NCBI RefSeq assembly: GCF_000014965.1
Contig: NC_008554.1
Location: 682,001-746,000 of the forward strand
Reading direction: 5' to 3'
DNA: 64,000 bases
Source: Syntrophobacter fumaroxidans MPOB
Lineage (GTDB): Bacteria > Desulfobacterota > Syntrophobacteria > Syntrophobacterales > Syntrophobacteraceae
A program made the translations under genes and the position numbers. This document shows positions 53,402 to 62,127 of the stretch, piece by piece. Position 1 is the first letter of the stretch, and every line of letters starts with the position of its first letter. Below the pieces are notes generated by a model. The model had not been told where the DNA came from, made no database searches, and worked only from the letters and a program-made list of their open reading frames with translations.

Positions 53402-55816
53402 CTAGGCGCGACGCAAATGAGCACGAGCAGCCCAAACGGTCCCGAGGCCGGTGACCCGGTCCAGCTGGACTTCGACCACACCGTTCGCATTGACACCCTT
53501 GTCCTTGATGTATTCGTCATAGGCCTTGTGGCCCAAACCCTGAGCAAGATAGACCACCTTGGGCCGCGCCCCGGCGTAGAGGTGCACCCGCACCGGGACC
53601 TCGCCCTGCGGCGTCTTCAGGACCGCGGAATCGCCCTCGGCCATTCCGAGCTCCGATGCCGTGGCGGGATTGATCTCCACGAACTGATCGTTCTGCCTGA
53701 GAATGAAATCGAACACCGTCTTGGTCATGAACGGCGGATTGGCGAGATCCCGATCGGCCAGCGCGGACATCTGGTACGTCACCAGCAGGAGCGGATAATC
53801 CTTGTCGCTCCCGCGAGGCGGCACTTGGGAAAAGTGCGGCAGGTAAACCTGGTCGTCGTCTCCGGTCTGTCCCTTGGCCAGGAGAAGCTGCGCCGCAAGC
53901 TCGAACTTTCCGGACTCCGTCTTGAGATCCTTGAGCGGATCGACGGGCGCGTCGTACCAGCAGGCCCCGCCGGCCAGCTTCTTCCAGAGATCGGCCCCAT
54001 CCTTGTAGTTGGGCTTGACCGCCTCCTCAGGCTGAAGCTTCCACAGCTCCACCCCCTTCTTGTCGGCCAAGGCACCCCTGGCGGACGCCGCCAACCCCTC
54101 AGCGCGCTTCTTCAGATACTCCTCATGGGAAGCCCAGGGGAGGGCCGCCGCGATGGAGCCTCCCAACTGCTTGGCAACCGACATGACAATGTCTCCGGCC
54201 GCCTTGGTGTTCAGATGCGGCTTCAGGACCGGAGCGCATACGCCGTAGTAGGCATACGGCGCGCCGGGAATGCCGATGACGTCGTCGAATCCCTCGAAAG
54301 CGGTGTGAATGGGCAGGATCAGATCCGCCTGTTGCGCCGTTTCATCCATATATGACGAAAGGGAAACGAGGGTCCCGATCTTGGTCAGAGCCTGCTGGAA
54401 GAGCTTGTTTTCGCAAAGCCCGTACGCGGGATTGGCCTCGTGAACCAACATGACTTCGATGGGGTACTTGCCCCCATTGGAAACCGCGTCGAGGAACCCA
54501 TGCAGGTTATTGCCGGGCAGAACGGGCGGAGGGCCCTTTTGCGAGGAGGCAAGGTCCAGGCGCAGTTGCTTGAGCCCCTTCAAAGCCGAAGGGTCGCCCG
54601 GCAGTTCGGGAAGGGCGCCGAGCGGCACCTCGGGGGCTAGGCCGATCGCTCCTCCCGCCTTGATGTTGCCCTTGAGCGCGTTCAAAGCCAGAAAGCTGAG
54701 CTCGTTGTACATATCCTTGGGGACGCTTCCCTGGGGTTGGCCCCAAACGGCCACGGCACCCTTCTGAGTGCCGAATTCCTTGGCCAGCTCACGAATCTTG
54801 GCGGGGTCGACACCGGTGAGCTTCGAAATCGCCTCCGGCGTGTAGGCATCGGTCTGCACCAGGAACTTGAAACCCTTGTGGTTCTTGCCCTGGCTGTCCG
54901 TCCAGTCCTCGAAGCCGAAGACCCGGTCGGCCATGAATTCGGCGTCGTAGAGCTTGTCCTTGACCATCAGGTGCGCGATGCCGAGCGCAAGGGCCGCCTC
55001 GGTGCCCGGGGGCACCGCAATCCACCGGTCCGCCATGGCGGCCGTCGTCGAACAGCGGGAATCCACCTGGACAATCTTCGCGGCGCTCTTGCCGCCCTGG
55101 CGCCAACGCCGGAACGCGGCCTGCATGCGGCCCGGAGAACCCCAGCCCTCAACCAGGCCGGCCCCGAAACTCAGGATGTACGGAGCGTCCTCGATATTGC
55201 AGCCGAACGGCGCTTCACGGCCCGTGGTGACGGCACCCGCGAGCTTGAGGCTGTCTGCGTGCGCCGGCATCTTGAACAGGTTCGGAGAACCGTAGGCGGC
55301 AAAGAACTGGTTCAGCAAGGCATCCATGCTGCTGCACCGACGCCTCGTGATGCCGGCCAGGCCGTTGGGCTTGCCGTCGGCACGCATTTGACCGAGCTTC
55401 TTGGCCAGTTCACCGACGGCTTCGTTCCACGCGATGGGTTGGAATCCCGTCGGATCTCCCCGCCTCTTGGTCTGCTTGAGCGGCTGCGCAATCCTGTACG
55501 GAGCGTACAGGAACTGAAGACCCGCGGCCCCCAGCGCGCATATGCCGCCCTGGTTGACGGGGTGATTCGGGTTCCCCTCCAGCAGGATGGCGCGCTTGCC
55601 GTCGACCAGCCTGGCCTGGACGCCGCAGCCTCCTTCGCACAGAGCACAAACGGTCGGTTTGCGGGTTATCTCACCCCGTGCCGGGGATGGGCGCCAGAAC
55701 CAGTTCTGTGACCAGATCGCGGCGTCATCCGTCAGCTTCCACGGCAGTGGTGAGAGCAGGGTGCCGCCCACCGCTCCAGCCATAAACTGTAATACAGCTC
55801 TCCTCCCAACCTTCAT
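53402..55816 (-). CDS. qrcB: Menaquinone reductase subunit B, molybdopterin-oxidoreductase-like
   Basis: The 804-residue periplasmic subunit belongs to the molybdopterin oxidoreductase family. It starts with a twin-arginine-type signal (MKVGRRAVLQFMAGAVGG). An N-terminal 4Fe-4S site follows, CALCEGGCGVQ with the fourth cysteine in GGICALGAAG. The described QrcB is thought to lack molybdenum and to act in electron transfer; the sequence here cannot decide that. GAGAGGG precedes the ATG. The order A-B-C-D is conserved with the Desulfovibrio qrc operon. Confidence 0.92.
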   Translation of the reverse strand: MKVGRRAVLQFMAGAVGGTLLSPLPWKLTDDAAIWSQNWFWRPSPARGEITRKPTVCALCEGGCGVQARLVDGKRAILLEGNPNHPVNQGGICALGAAGLQFLYAPYRIAQPLKQTKRRGDPTGFQPIAWNEAVGELAKKLGQMRADGKPNGLAGITRRRCSSMDALLNQFFAAYGSPNLFKMPAHADSLKLAGAVTTGREAPFGCNIEDAPYILSFGAGLVEGWGSPGRMQAAFRRWRQGGKSAAKIVQVDSRCSTTAAMADRWIAVPPGTEAALALGIAHLMVKDKLYDAEFMADRVFGFEDWTDSQGKNHKGFKFLVQTDAYTPEAISKLTGVDPAKIRELAKEFGTQKGAVAVWGQPQGSVPKDMYNELSFLALNALKGNIKAGGAIGLAPEVPLGALPELPGDPSALKGLKQLRLDLASSQKGPPPVLPGNNLHGFLDAVSNGGKYPIEVMLVHEANPAYGLCENKLFQQALTKIGTLVSLSSYMDETAQQADLILPIHTAFEGFDDVIGIPGAPYAYYGVCAPVLKPHLNTKAAGDIVMSVAKQLGGSIAAALPWASHEEYLKKRAEGLAASARGALADKKGVELWKLQPEEAVKPNYKDGADLWKKLAGGACWYDAPVDPLKDLKTESGKFELAAQLLLAKGQTGDDDQVYLPHFSQVPPRGSDKDYPLLLVTYQMSALADRDLANPPFMTKTVFDFILRQNDQFVEINPATASELGMAEGDSAVLKTPQGEVPVRVHLYAGARPKVVYLAQGLGHKAYDEYIKDKGVNANGVVEVQLDRVTGLGTVWAARAHLRRA

Positions 55817-55896
55817 TCGATCAACCCTCTCATGAACGGCGTATGTATTTTATTGAAAATATATCCGTAACCCCTAAAGGATGACCTGCAACCGTA

Positions 55897-56451
55897 CTAC
55901 TTATGGCAGATTTCACAATTGTTGCTGCCGTTCTGCTCGGCGTGGCACTTCTCGCAGTCGACCATCTTCATGGTCGACTTGCTGTACCCGGTGAGACGAT
56001 TCTCGTAAAAATAGGGAACGACCTTCTCCTCCTTCACCGGCCGGTGACAGCTCTCGCACTTGACGCCCTTGGCCTGGTGAGGAGCGTGAGAAAAGAAGAC
56101 GTTGTCCGGCTGCCAGGCATACACCAGCCAGGGAACCTCGCGTTCCTTCTGGATGTATTCGTCCACCAGGATCTGCTCCGATTTCTCCTGTCCCATCTGA
56201 CTCTCGTGGCATTCCTTACACTTGTCGATTTTCGGAATACCGACATACGTGCCGTCCGGGCGGAAAGCATGACAGTCTTCGCAGGTGGTGTCCTGGTGTG
56301 CCACATGACTGAAGTTGATGGGCTGGGCCTTCTGGGAGTACAGGAGGTCGGGGCCGATCACCCAGCCGAATACCAACGCGCCGATGAACCCCACAGCAAA
56401 GACGACTCCCCCCACCACCTTACCGGAAGCGCTCTTGTTCTCTTCTTTCAT
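55897..56451 (-). CDS. qrcA: Menaquinone reductase subunit A, membrane-anchored multiheme cytochrome c
   Basis: Entry point for electrons from periplasmic cytochrome c3, hydrogenases and formate dehydrogenases. The 184-residue protein has one N-terminal TM anchor (GKVVGGVVFAVGFIGALVFG) and five CxxCH heme motifs: CEDCH, CKECH, CESCH, CEKCH and CEICH, the last at the very C-terminus. The well-studied Desulfovibrio protein is described as hexaheme, so one heme site is missing or non-canonical here. The ATG at 56451 (GAGG 7 nt upstream) is used in preference to an in-frame extension upstream. Confidence 0.93.
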   Translation of the reverse strand: MKEENKSASGKVVGGVVFAVGFIGALVFGWVIGPDLLYSQKAQPINFSHVAHQDTTCEDCHAFRPDGTYVGIPKIDKCKECHESQMGQEKSEQILVDEYIQKEREVPWLVYAWQPDNVFFSHAPHQAKGVKCESCHRPVKEEKVVPYFYENRLTGYSKSTMKMVDCEKCHAEQNGSNNCEICHK

Positions 56452-56606
56452 AGGACAGCCTCGATTGTTCCGATTTACAAGTATTGTGCGATCCAAAAAG
56501 AACCAAAAAAACAAGACACCCGAAACCAAACCGAAAAGATGCCGCCGAGACCCGTAAAACAAGACCTGGCGCCACTTCAAAAATTATTTTTCACAAGGTT
56601 CGGACT

Positions 56607-56635
56607 ACTTAATCGCTTCTCGTTTCGGTTGTCAA
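56607..56635 (-). promoter_or_regulatory. Candidate sigma-70 promoter for qrcABCD
   Basis: On the minus strand TTGACA (56635-56630, perfect) and TTAAGT (56612-56607) are separated by 17 bp. Transcription would begin about 155 nt upstream of qrcA. The -10 match is weak, so the call is moderate. Confidence 0.5.
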
Positions 56636-57132
56636 GAAAAAAAGCAAGATGCCGATTTTGCGTCTATTCTTCAATGAATGCACAGGACTGTGCATTATGG
56701 GGTGAAGCATTGCACAACACGCCCCTATTGTGAGAATTTTCCGGAATGGGGCGCCTGGCAAGGGATTCCCCCTTCGAACCAACCGGGTGGTGCGGTGCCG
56801 GTTTTGACAAAAAAAGGATTGTGCATCCGTGAGCAAACTGGGGCGATGTCGCCGGCGAGCGGGCGCGGACATTCGGAGTCCGGTCGTATCGCAGGAGCTC
56901 GTTGGCCGGTTCCCCGCCTGCGGTCGCGGCCGCGTGCAACGTTTCGGGCGGCGGCTTCGGGCGGGTTTTCAGGGTGGACCGGTGCATCTCCGTCCGGGTA
57001 AAATAAAAATGAAGGCTCATTCCGGAGTGCTGTATGCGTTCGTTTTGTGCTATTCATAAAAATCGAATCGAGTTGGACACCGGAGAATTCGCAATCCGCG
57101 GCAAGAATGACGGATCGGCCGGAGGGCGGTAC
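56636..57132. other. Divergent intergenic region between qrc and the EEP gene
   Basis: About 500 bp without a supported gene. Frames cross it on both strands but show no ribosome site. The AT-rich part near 57003-57030 (AAAATAAAAATGAAGG) may hold the promoter of the rightward gene. Confidence 0.35.
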
Positions 57133-57909
57133 ATGGAGGGGGCGAGGCTGATGCGCGTGATGACCTTCAATCTGCGTTTCGAGAATGATTCCGACGGAGA
57201 AAACCGGTGGGGCTGCCGTCGGGACATGGTCGCCAGGATTGTGGCTCGATACGGTCCTTCGGTTCTCGGGACCCAGGAGGGGATGGTGAGTCAGCTGCGC
57301 TTTCTCGAGGAGCATCTCCAGGGCTACGAACTGTATGCTCCCCGACGGTTTTGGGACGAGTCCTGCCAGTATCCGACACTCTTTTACAGGCGCGACGTCA
57401 TGCGTCCCCTGGAGGGGGATGAGTTCTGGCTGTCCCTGACGCCCCGGGTGCATCGCAGCAAGTCCTGGGACAGCGCATTCCCGAGGATGATCAGCTTCGG
57501 GCGCTTCGAAAGTCTGGAGGATGGACGCGCGGTGTGGGTGGGCGTAACGCACCTGGATCATATCGGGGACGCGGCGCGGGCCGCTCAGGCCGAGCGCGTC
57601 GCCGAATGGGCCTGTGGACGCGACGGGAGCTGTATCCTGATGGGAGATTTCAACGATGTTCCCGGTTCGCCTGCCCACCGGCTGCTGACCGATGTTCTCC
57701 AGGATTGCTGGGAGGCCCTGGGAAGGAGCGAAGACGAGAGCGGCATGACCTATCACAAGTTCACCGGGATCCCCCAGATCGCGCGCATGGACTGGGTCCT
57801 GGCGAGCCGGGATATGCGGGTCCTGGATCAGGTCGTGGTCCGCGACCAGGAAAGCGGGCGTTACCCATCCGACCATTTTCCCTGTTTCGCCGACGTGAAA
57901 TGGGCTTGA
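57133..57909 (+). CDS. Endonuclease/exonuclease/phosphatase family protein
   Basis: A 258-residue metal-dependent phosphohydrolase of the EEP superfamily. Motifs are visible in order: MTFNLRFEN (Asn), GTQEGMVSQL (metal-binding Glu), VTHLDHIG (His), CILMGDFNDVPGS (Asp, Asn) and YPSDHFPCFADV (Asp-His). Members of this subgroup act on DNA, phospholipids or sugar phosphates, so the substrate is open. GGAGGG precedes ATG 57133; MRVMTF at 57151 is an alternative start. A long hairpin follows, then the nitrilase gene. Confidence 0.9.
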   Translation: MEGARLMRVMTFNLRFENDSDGENRWGCRRDMVARIVARYGPSVLGTQEGMVSQLRFLEEHLQGYELYAPRRFWDESCQYPTLFYRRDVMRPLEGDEFWLSLTPRVHRSKSWDSAFPRMISFGRFESLEDGRAVWVGVTHLDHIGDAARAAQAERVAEWACGRDGSCILMGDFNDVPGSPAHRLLTDVLQDCWEALGRSEDESGMTYHKFTGIPQIARMDWVLASRDMRVLDQVVVRDQESGRYPSDHFPCFADVKWA

Positions 57910-57943
57910 GCGGGTGCCGCGGCCTTGAAAGGCCGGCGCCCGC
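57910..57943. other. Strong GC hairpin between the EEP and nitrilase genes
   Basis: GCGGGTGCC...GGCCTT and AAGGCC...GGCGCCCGC fold into a nearly complete stem starting at the EEP stop codon. No T-run follows. It may reduce or stabilise the downstream transcript. Confidence 0.5.
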
Positions 57944-57957
57944 GGCATGGAGTCGAA

Positions 57958-58773
57958 ATGAAGGACCACGTGAGAATCGCCATTATCCAGCCGAAACCAT
58001 ACCCATTGTTCGACGATCCGAGAAACCTCGGGCATGCCCTGCAACTTCTGGAAAAGTGCCGGACCGAGAAGCTCGATATCATCTGCTTCCCGGAATACTT
58101 CCCGTTTCAGGGGGAGAAGGAACTGGGAGGGGCGGCTCGGCAGTTGAAGGCCTATATCGTCGCCGGAATCGTTGAAAGCGATGGAGACAAGCTCTACAAC
58201 ACTGCAACGATTTTCAACCGGTCGGGCCAGATCCTGGGGCGGCAGCGCAAGCGCAATGTCGGCAGCCTGGAGCGGAACGAGCTGGGAATATCGCCCGGGG
58301 ACGGCTTGTTCCGTGCCTTCGTGACGGACTTCGGGAAGATCGGTCTTCCCGTGTGCATCGATTTCTGGGGGCAGCCCGAAGCGGGTCGGCAACTGGTGGA
58401 CCAGGGGGTGGAGATCATCTTCAACATGAGCGTGTTCCCCGTTCTGCGAGGGCACTGGAAGACGGGGGCGATGGTTCGCGCCTTCGACAACTTCGTACCG
58501 GTGGTGGGGGTGAATACGGCGGACTACAACGCGTTGCTGAACGGCCGCAGGGTGCATCACCACGGCGGGGGAAGTTTCGTCATCGGTCCCCCGAGGATGT
58601 TGGACAAGGATGATTTCAGGCGATGGGTGAAAGGGCTGGATTCCCTCGACCCCTGGGTGCAGATCGAGCTCGACCAGCTCGAGCAGGTCTACGTGGGGGA
58701 AGTCAACCTCGGCAGCGGCAACAAGTTCAGAAAGGAATTCTTCGATCGGTTCGGCTTTCAGCGCCCGGTGTGA
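57958..58773 (+). CDS. Carbon-nitrogen hydrolase (nitrilase superfamily)
   Basis: A 271-residue enzyme with the Glu-Lys-Cys triad: Glu in ICFPEYFPF, Lys in RQRKRNVGSLERNELG and Cys in GLPVCIDFWGQPEA. The Cys motif differs from the common C-W/Y-D by reading C-I-D. Nitrilase-fold amidases hydrolyse amides and carbamoyl groups. The substrate is unknown, and the neighbouring EEP gene gives no clear pathway. The ATG at 57958 has GGAG 6 nt upstream. Confidence 0.88.
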   Translation: MKDHVRIAIIQPKPYPLFDDPRNLGHALQLLEKCRTEKLDIICFPEYFPFQGEKELGGAARQLKAYIVAGIVESDGDKLYNTATIFNRSGQILGRQRKRNVGSLERNELGISPGDGLFRAFVTDFGKIGLPVCIDFWGQPEAGRQLVDQGVEIIFNMSVFPVLRGHWKTGAMVRAFDNFVPVVGVNTADYNALLNGRRVHHHGGGSFVIGPPRMLDKDDFRRWVKGLDSLDPWVQIELDQLEQVYVGEVNLGSGNKFRKEFFDRFGFQRPV

Positions 58774-58885
58774 CACGGGTTGGAGACATCATTGCCTCGA
58801 TTCCGGACAGGCTGGTCTGGCCGGCGGTTTGCGGGCGGTGATCAGCGGGGTCTTGGGGTGAGCGCGACGAAGAGACGAAAGACTC

Positions 58886-60841
58886 ATGGAAAAGCCAAGT
58901 AGAAACGTTTACCTGAAAATGAAAACGCTCGAGGAGGCCGCCGCGCTTTGGATGGGTGCGGACCCGGAGCGGAGGTGCGCGGTGGAAACCGTTCCCACGA
59001 CGCATGCGCTGCACCGGACGACCGCCGGTCCGGTGATCGCCGATCGTTCCGTTCCCCACTATCACGGGTCCGCCATGGACGGCATTGCGGTCAGGGCCCG
59101 GGACACGTTCGGGGCCGGGGACACCACTCCCATCCGGCTGCAGGTGGGGAAGACCGCATTCCCGGTGGATACCGGCGACCCGCTGCCGTCCGATACGGAT
59201 GCCGTGATCATGATCGAGCATGTCGATCAGGTGGACGAATCGACGATGGAGATACGTGCGGCGGCATTTCCCTGGCAGCACGTGCGCAAGGTGGGCGAGG
59301 ACATCGTCGCGGGAGAGCTGCTGCTGCCCGAGCACCACCGGATTCGGCCGCCCGACGTGGGGGCGTTGCTCGCGGCCGGGGTGCTGAGCGTCAGCTGTTA
59401 TGCCCGTCCGAAGGTGTGGATTCAGCCGACCGGAACGGAACTCATTCCGGCGAGCCGTGCCGGGGAGGCGGCACCCGGGGAGATCGTCGAATTCAACGGC
59501 ACGGTGTTGAGCGGCATGGTCGAGGAATGCGGGGGGGTTGCCGAGCTGCGGGAAATCATTGCCGACGACTATGCCGGCATACGGGAAGGGCTGGCGAGGG
59601 CCGTGGATTCGGAGGCGGACCTGGTCCTCATCAACGCCGGTTCTTCCGCCGGGTCCGAGGATTTCACGGCGGCGGTCGTTGCCGAACTGGGGGAAGTGCT
59701 CGTGCACGGGGTCACGATGATGCCCGGCAAGCCGACTATTCTCGGGATCGTCCGCGGTAAGCCCGTGGTCGGGGTTCCCGGATTTCCGGTTTCCGCGATA
59801 CTGGCCTTCGAGCAGTTCGTGCGGCCTCTGCTGTACCGGCTCCAGGGATTGCCCTGTCCTTCCTACGATGAAGTGGACGCCGAGATCGCACGGAAAACGC
59901 CGTCGAAGCTCGGATTGGAAGAATTCGTGCGCGTCATCCTGGGACGGGTTCAGGGCAAACTCATCGCCATGCCCCTGCAGCGGGGCGCCGGCGTGATCAC
60001 GTCGCTCACCAGGGCGGACGGCATTCTCAGGGTTCCCCAGGAGCTCGAAGGGCTCGACCAGGGCGAAATCGTCCGCGTGAGACTGCTCAGACCCAAAGAG
60101 CAGCTCGACCACACGATGATCATGATCGGAAGCCACGACAATACCATCGATGTGCTCGCCAACGAGATCAAACGCCGGGACGGCCGCATGCAGCTGTCGT
60201 CCGGCAATGTCGGAAGCCTCGGAGGACTGATGGCGGTGAGGCGCGCGCAGACGCATCTGGCGGGCTCCCACCTGCTGGACCCCGCCACGGGCGGCTACAA
60301 CCATTCCTACGTGGAACGTTACCTCCAGGGTGTTCCGATCCGGCTGGTGACCCTGGCCGTGCGTCAGCAGGGACTGCTCGTTCGCAGGGGAAACCCCGCC
60401 GGGGTCCGTGGAGTGCGGGATTTGGCGCGGCCGGACGTGGCCTTCATCAATCGCCAGGGGGGTTCCGGTACCCGAATCCTCTTCGACTACTGCTTGCGCA
60501 AGGAAGAACTCGCTCCGGAGGAAATCCGCGGGTATGACCAGGAAGAGTTCACCCACATGGCGATTGCGGTCACGGTCCTTTCCGGGCGGGCAGACGCGGG
60601 CATGGCCATTTTCGCCGCGGCACGGGCGCTCGGTCTCGATTTTATCCCGGTCGCCGAGGAGCGCTACGACCTGGTGATCCCCGAATCGTTCTGGGAAGAT
60701 CCGAAGATGGGCCTTCTCATGGAGATCATCACGTCCGGCAGGTTTCGAAAGATGGTTTCCGAGCTCGGCGGCTACGATGTCTCCATGTCGGGAACCCTTG
60801 CGGGACAGTGGGACGGGAAGAAGTGGCTCTCCGGGAAATGA
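58886..60841 (+). CDS. MoeA-like molybdopterin molybdenumtransferase fused to a periplasmic-binding-protein-like domain
   Basis: A 651-residue fusion. The first ~410 residues are MoeA: HALHRTTAGPV, HGSAMDGIAVRA, DAVIMIEHVD, NAGSSAGSEDFTAAVV and VVGVPGFPVSAILAFE. These insert molybdate or tungstate into adenylated molybdopterin. The C-terminal ~230 residues form a PBP-like domain (IGSHDNTIDVLANEIK, SHLLDPATGGYNHSYVERYL, FINRQGGSGTRILFD, DAGMAIFAAARALG) without a signal peptide, so it is cytoplasmic and may sense molybdate or an intermediate. Stop and the next start overlap by ATGA. Formate dehydrogenases in such organisms need this cofactor. Confidence 0.9.
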   Translation: MEKPSRNVYLKMKTLEEAAALWMGADPERRCAVETVPTTHALHRTTAGPVIADRSVPHYHGSAMDGIAVRARDTFGAGDTTPIRLQVGKTAFPVDTGDPLPSDTDAVIMIEHVDQVDESTMEIRAAAFPWQHVRKVGEDIVAGELLLPEHHRIRPPDVGALLAAGVLSVSCYARPKVWIQPTGTELIPASRAGEAAPGEIVEFNGTVLSGMVEECGGVAELREIIADDYAGIREGLARAVDSEADLVLINAGSSAGSEDFTAAVVAELGEVLVHGVTMMPGKPTILGIVRGKPVVGVPGFPVSAILAFEQFVRPLLYRLQGLPCPSYDEVDAEIARKTPSKLGLEEFVRVILGRVQGKLIAMPLQRGAGVITSLTRADGILRVPQELEGLDQGEIVRVRLLRPKEQLDHTMIMIGSHDNTIDVLANEIKRRDGRMQLSSGNVGSLGGLMAVRRAQTHLAGSHLLDPATGGYNHSYVERYLQGVPIRLVTLAVRQQGLLVRRGNPAGVRGVRDLARPDVAFINRQGGSGTRILFDYCLRKEELAPEEIRGYDQEEFTHMAIAVTVLSGRADAGMAIFAAARALGLDFIPVAEERYDLVIPESFWEDPKMGLLMEIITSGRFRKMVSELGGYDVSMSGTLAGQWDGKKWLSGK

Positions 60842-61872
60842 TGGACGAGACGGGTGAGCAGGTCCGCCGCGGCGGGACGGGCGGAAGCGGTACGAACGGG
60901 GATGGGAAGCCGGCCTCCGCGCCCGAACCCGGGTACATGCGATTGCACCGTGAAGGAAGGCTGAGCGGAAGGGCCGCGGCGATGCGCCGGCTCCTCTCCC
61001 GGTGCGTGATGTGTCCGCGGCGCTGCAGGGTCGATCGCAGCCGGGGAGAGCTGGGGGTGTGCGGCACCGGAAGCGGGATCGAGATTGCGGCCGTCGGCAT
61101 CCATCCGTGGGAGGAACCACCGATATCCGGGACGCGCGGTTCGGGAACCGTATTCTTTTCCGGATGCGCTCTGAGGTGCGTATTCTGTCAGAACTATCCC
61201 ATCAGCCAGATGGGTGTCGGCCGCGGCTTTTCCGCGCGTGAGCTTGCGGAGGCGATGCTGGAGCTTCAGGCCGGGGGCGCGCACAACATCAATCTCGTCA
61301 CCTCCACCCACCAGATGGCGGGGTTCCTGGAAGCCCTGGTGCTTGCCGTGCCGCTGGGGCTGCGCGTTCCCATCGTCTACAACACCAGCGGCTATGAGAC
61401 GGAGGAGACCCTGCGCCTTCTGAACGGGATCGTCGACATCTACCTGCCGGACATTAAGTATTCCGACCCGCGGACGGCCTTGCGCTATTCCGGCTGCGCC
61501 GACTACGTCGCGTTCAACCGACGGGCGCTGCTGGAAATGTGGCGGCAGGTGGGGCCGCTCCAAACGAACGGCGACGGCGTTGCCTGCAGGGGGATGATGG
61601 TCCGTCACCTGGTGCTGCCGGCAGACGCGGCGGGAACGAGAGGCAGTTTCGCCTTCCTTGCCGAGCACATCGGGCCGGAGCTGTGGGTCAGTCTCATGAA
61701 CCAGTACTTTCCCGCTCACAAGGCGCTGAACCTTCCTCCGCTTGACCGTAAAGTCACCGACGAGGAATATGGGGATGCTTTTCGAGTCCTTTCGGAGTTG
61801 GAATTCGAGAACGGTTTCACCCAGACGTGTTCAACGGGGGACGAGGTCGACTGTTTGCCGAAGATGCAGTGA
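60838..61872 (+). CDS. Radical SAM protein (PflA/AmmeMemoRadiSam-like)
   Basis: A 344-residue enzyme. An N-terminal cysteine group (CVMCPRRCRVDRSRGELGVCG) precedes the radical SAM motif FFSGCALRCVFCQNYPIS, the C-x3-C-x2-C that binds the 4Fe-4S cluster. The remainder is TIM-barrel-like (INLVTSTHQMAGFLEALV, IVYNTSGYETEETLRLL, DIYLPDIKYSD). This matches PFL-activase-related radical SAM proteins of unassigned function. The overlap with moeA-PBP implies coupling, so a role in molybdenum enzyme maturation is possible but unproven. Confidence 0.87.
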   Translation: MMDETGEQVRRGGTGGSGTNGDGKPASAPEPGYMRLHREGRLSGRAAAMRRLLSRCVMCPRRCRVDRSRGELGVCGTGSGIEIAAVGIHPWEEPPISGTRGSGTVFFSGCALRCVFCQNYPISQMGVGRGFSARELAEAMLELQAGGAHNINLVTSTHQMAGFLEALVLAVPLGLRVPIVYNTSGYETEETLRLLNGIVDIYLPDIKYSDPRTALRYSGCADYVAFNRRALLEMWRQVGPLQTNGDGVACRGMMVRHLVLPADAAGTRGSFAFLAEHIGPELWVSLMNQYFPAHKALNLPPLDRKVTDEEYGDAFRVLSELEFENGFTQTCSTGDEVDCLPKMQ

Positions 61873-62127
61873 AACCGGCCCTCGGATTATTGCCGCCGAC
61901 GTATGGGGGGCGTGTCGCCCAAAGACCTGATCCGACGCGGCGGCGTTTCTGCTGAATGTCAATGATTGTGCCAAACCGATCGGGGTCGTTCTCGTGCTCC
62001 GACCCGCAGTTCCCGGCAACACGATCATCGGGCGCGGGACAAAGCCGGCCTGCGACCGATGTGTATTCACGCTGATTCGGATTCGATCCGGATGCTCCTC
62101 CCCCTCCCGGTGCCCCGGGGGTTCAGG
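61873..62127. other. Intergenic region before the Cache sensor kinase
   Basis: About 250 bp without a recognised element. The kinase frame is open further 5', but similarity to kinases starts only near 62130. Confidence 0.35.

Noticed and set aside
56725-61120. Open frames of 683 and 797 codons on the minus strand opposite the EEP, nitrilase and moeA genes
   Set aside because: The plus strand carries motif-rich enzymes in the same place. The minus frames are low-complexity shadows.
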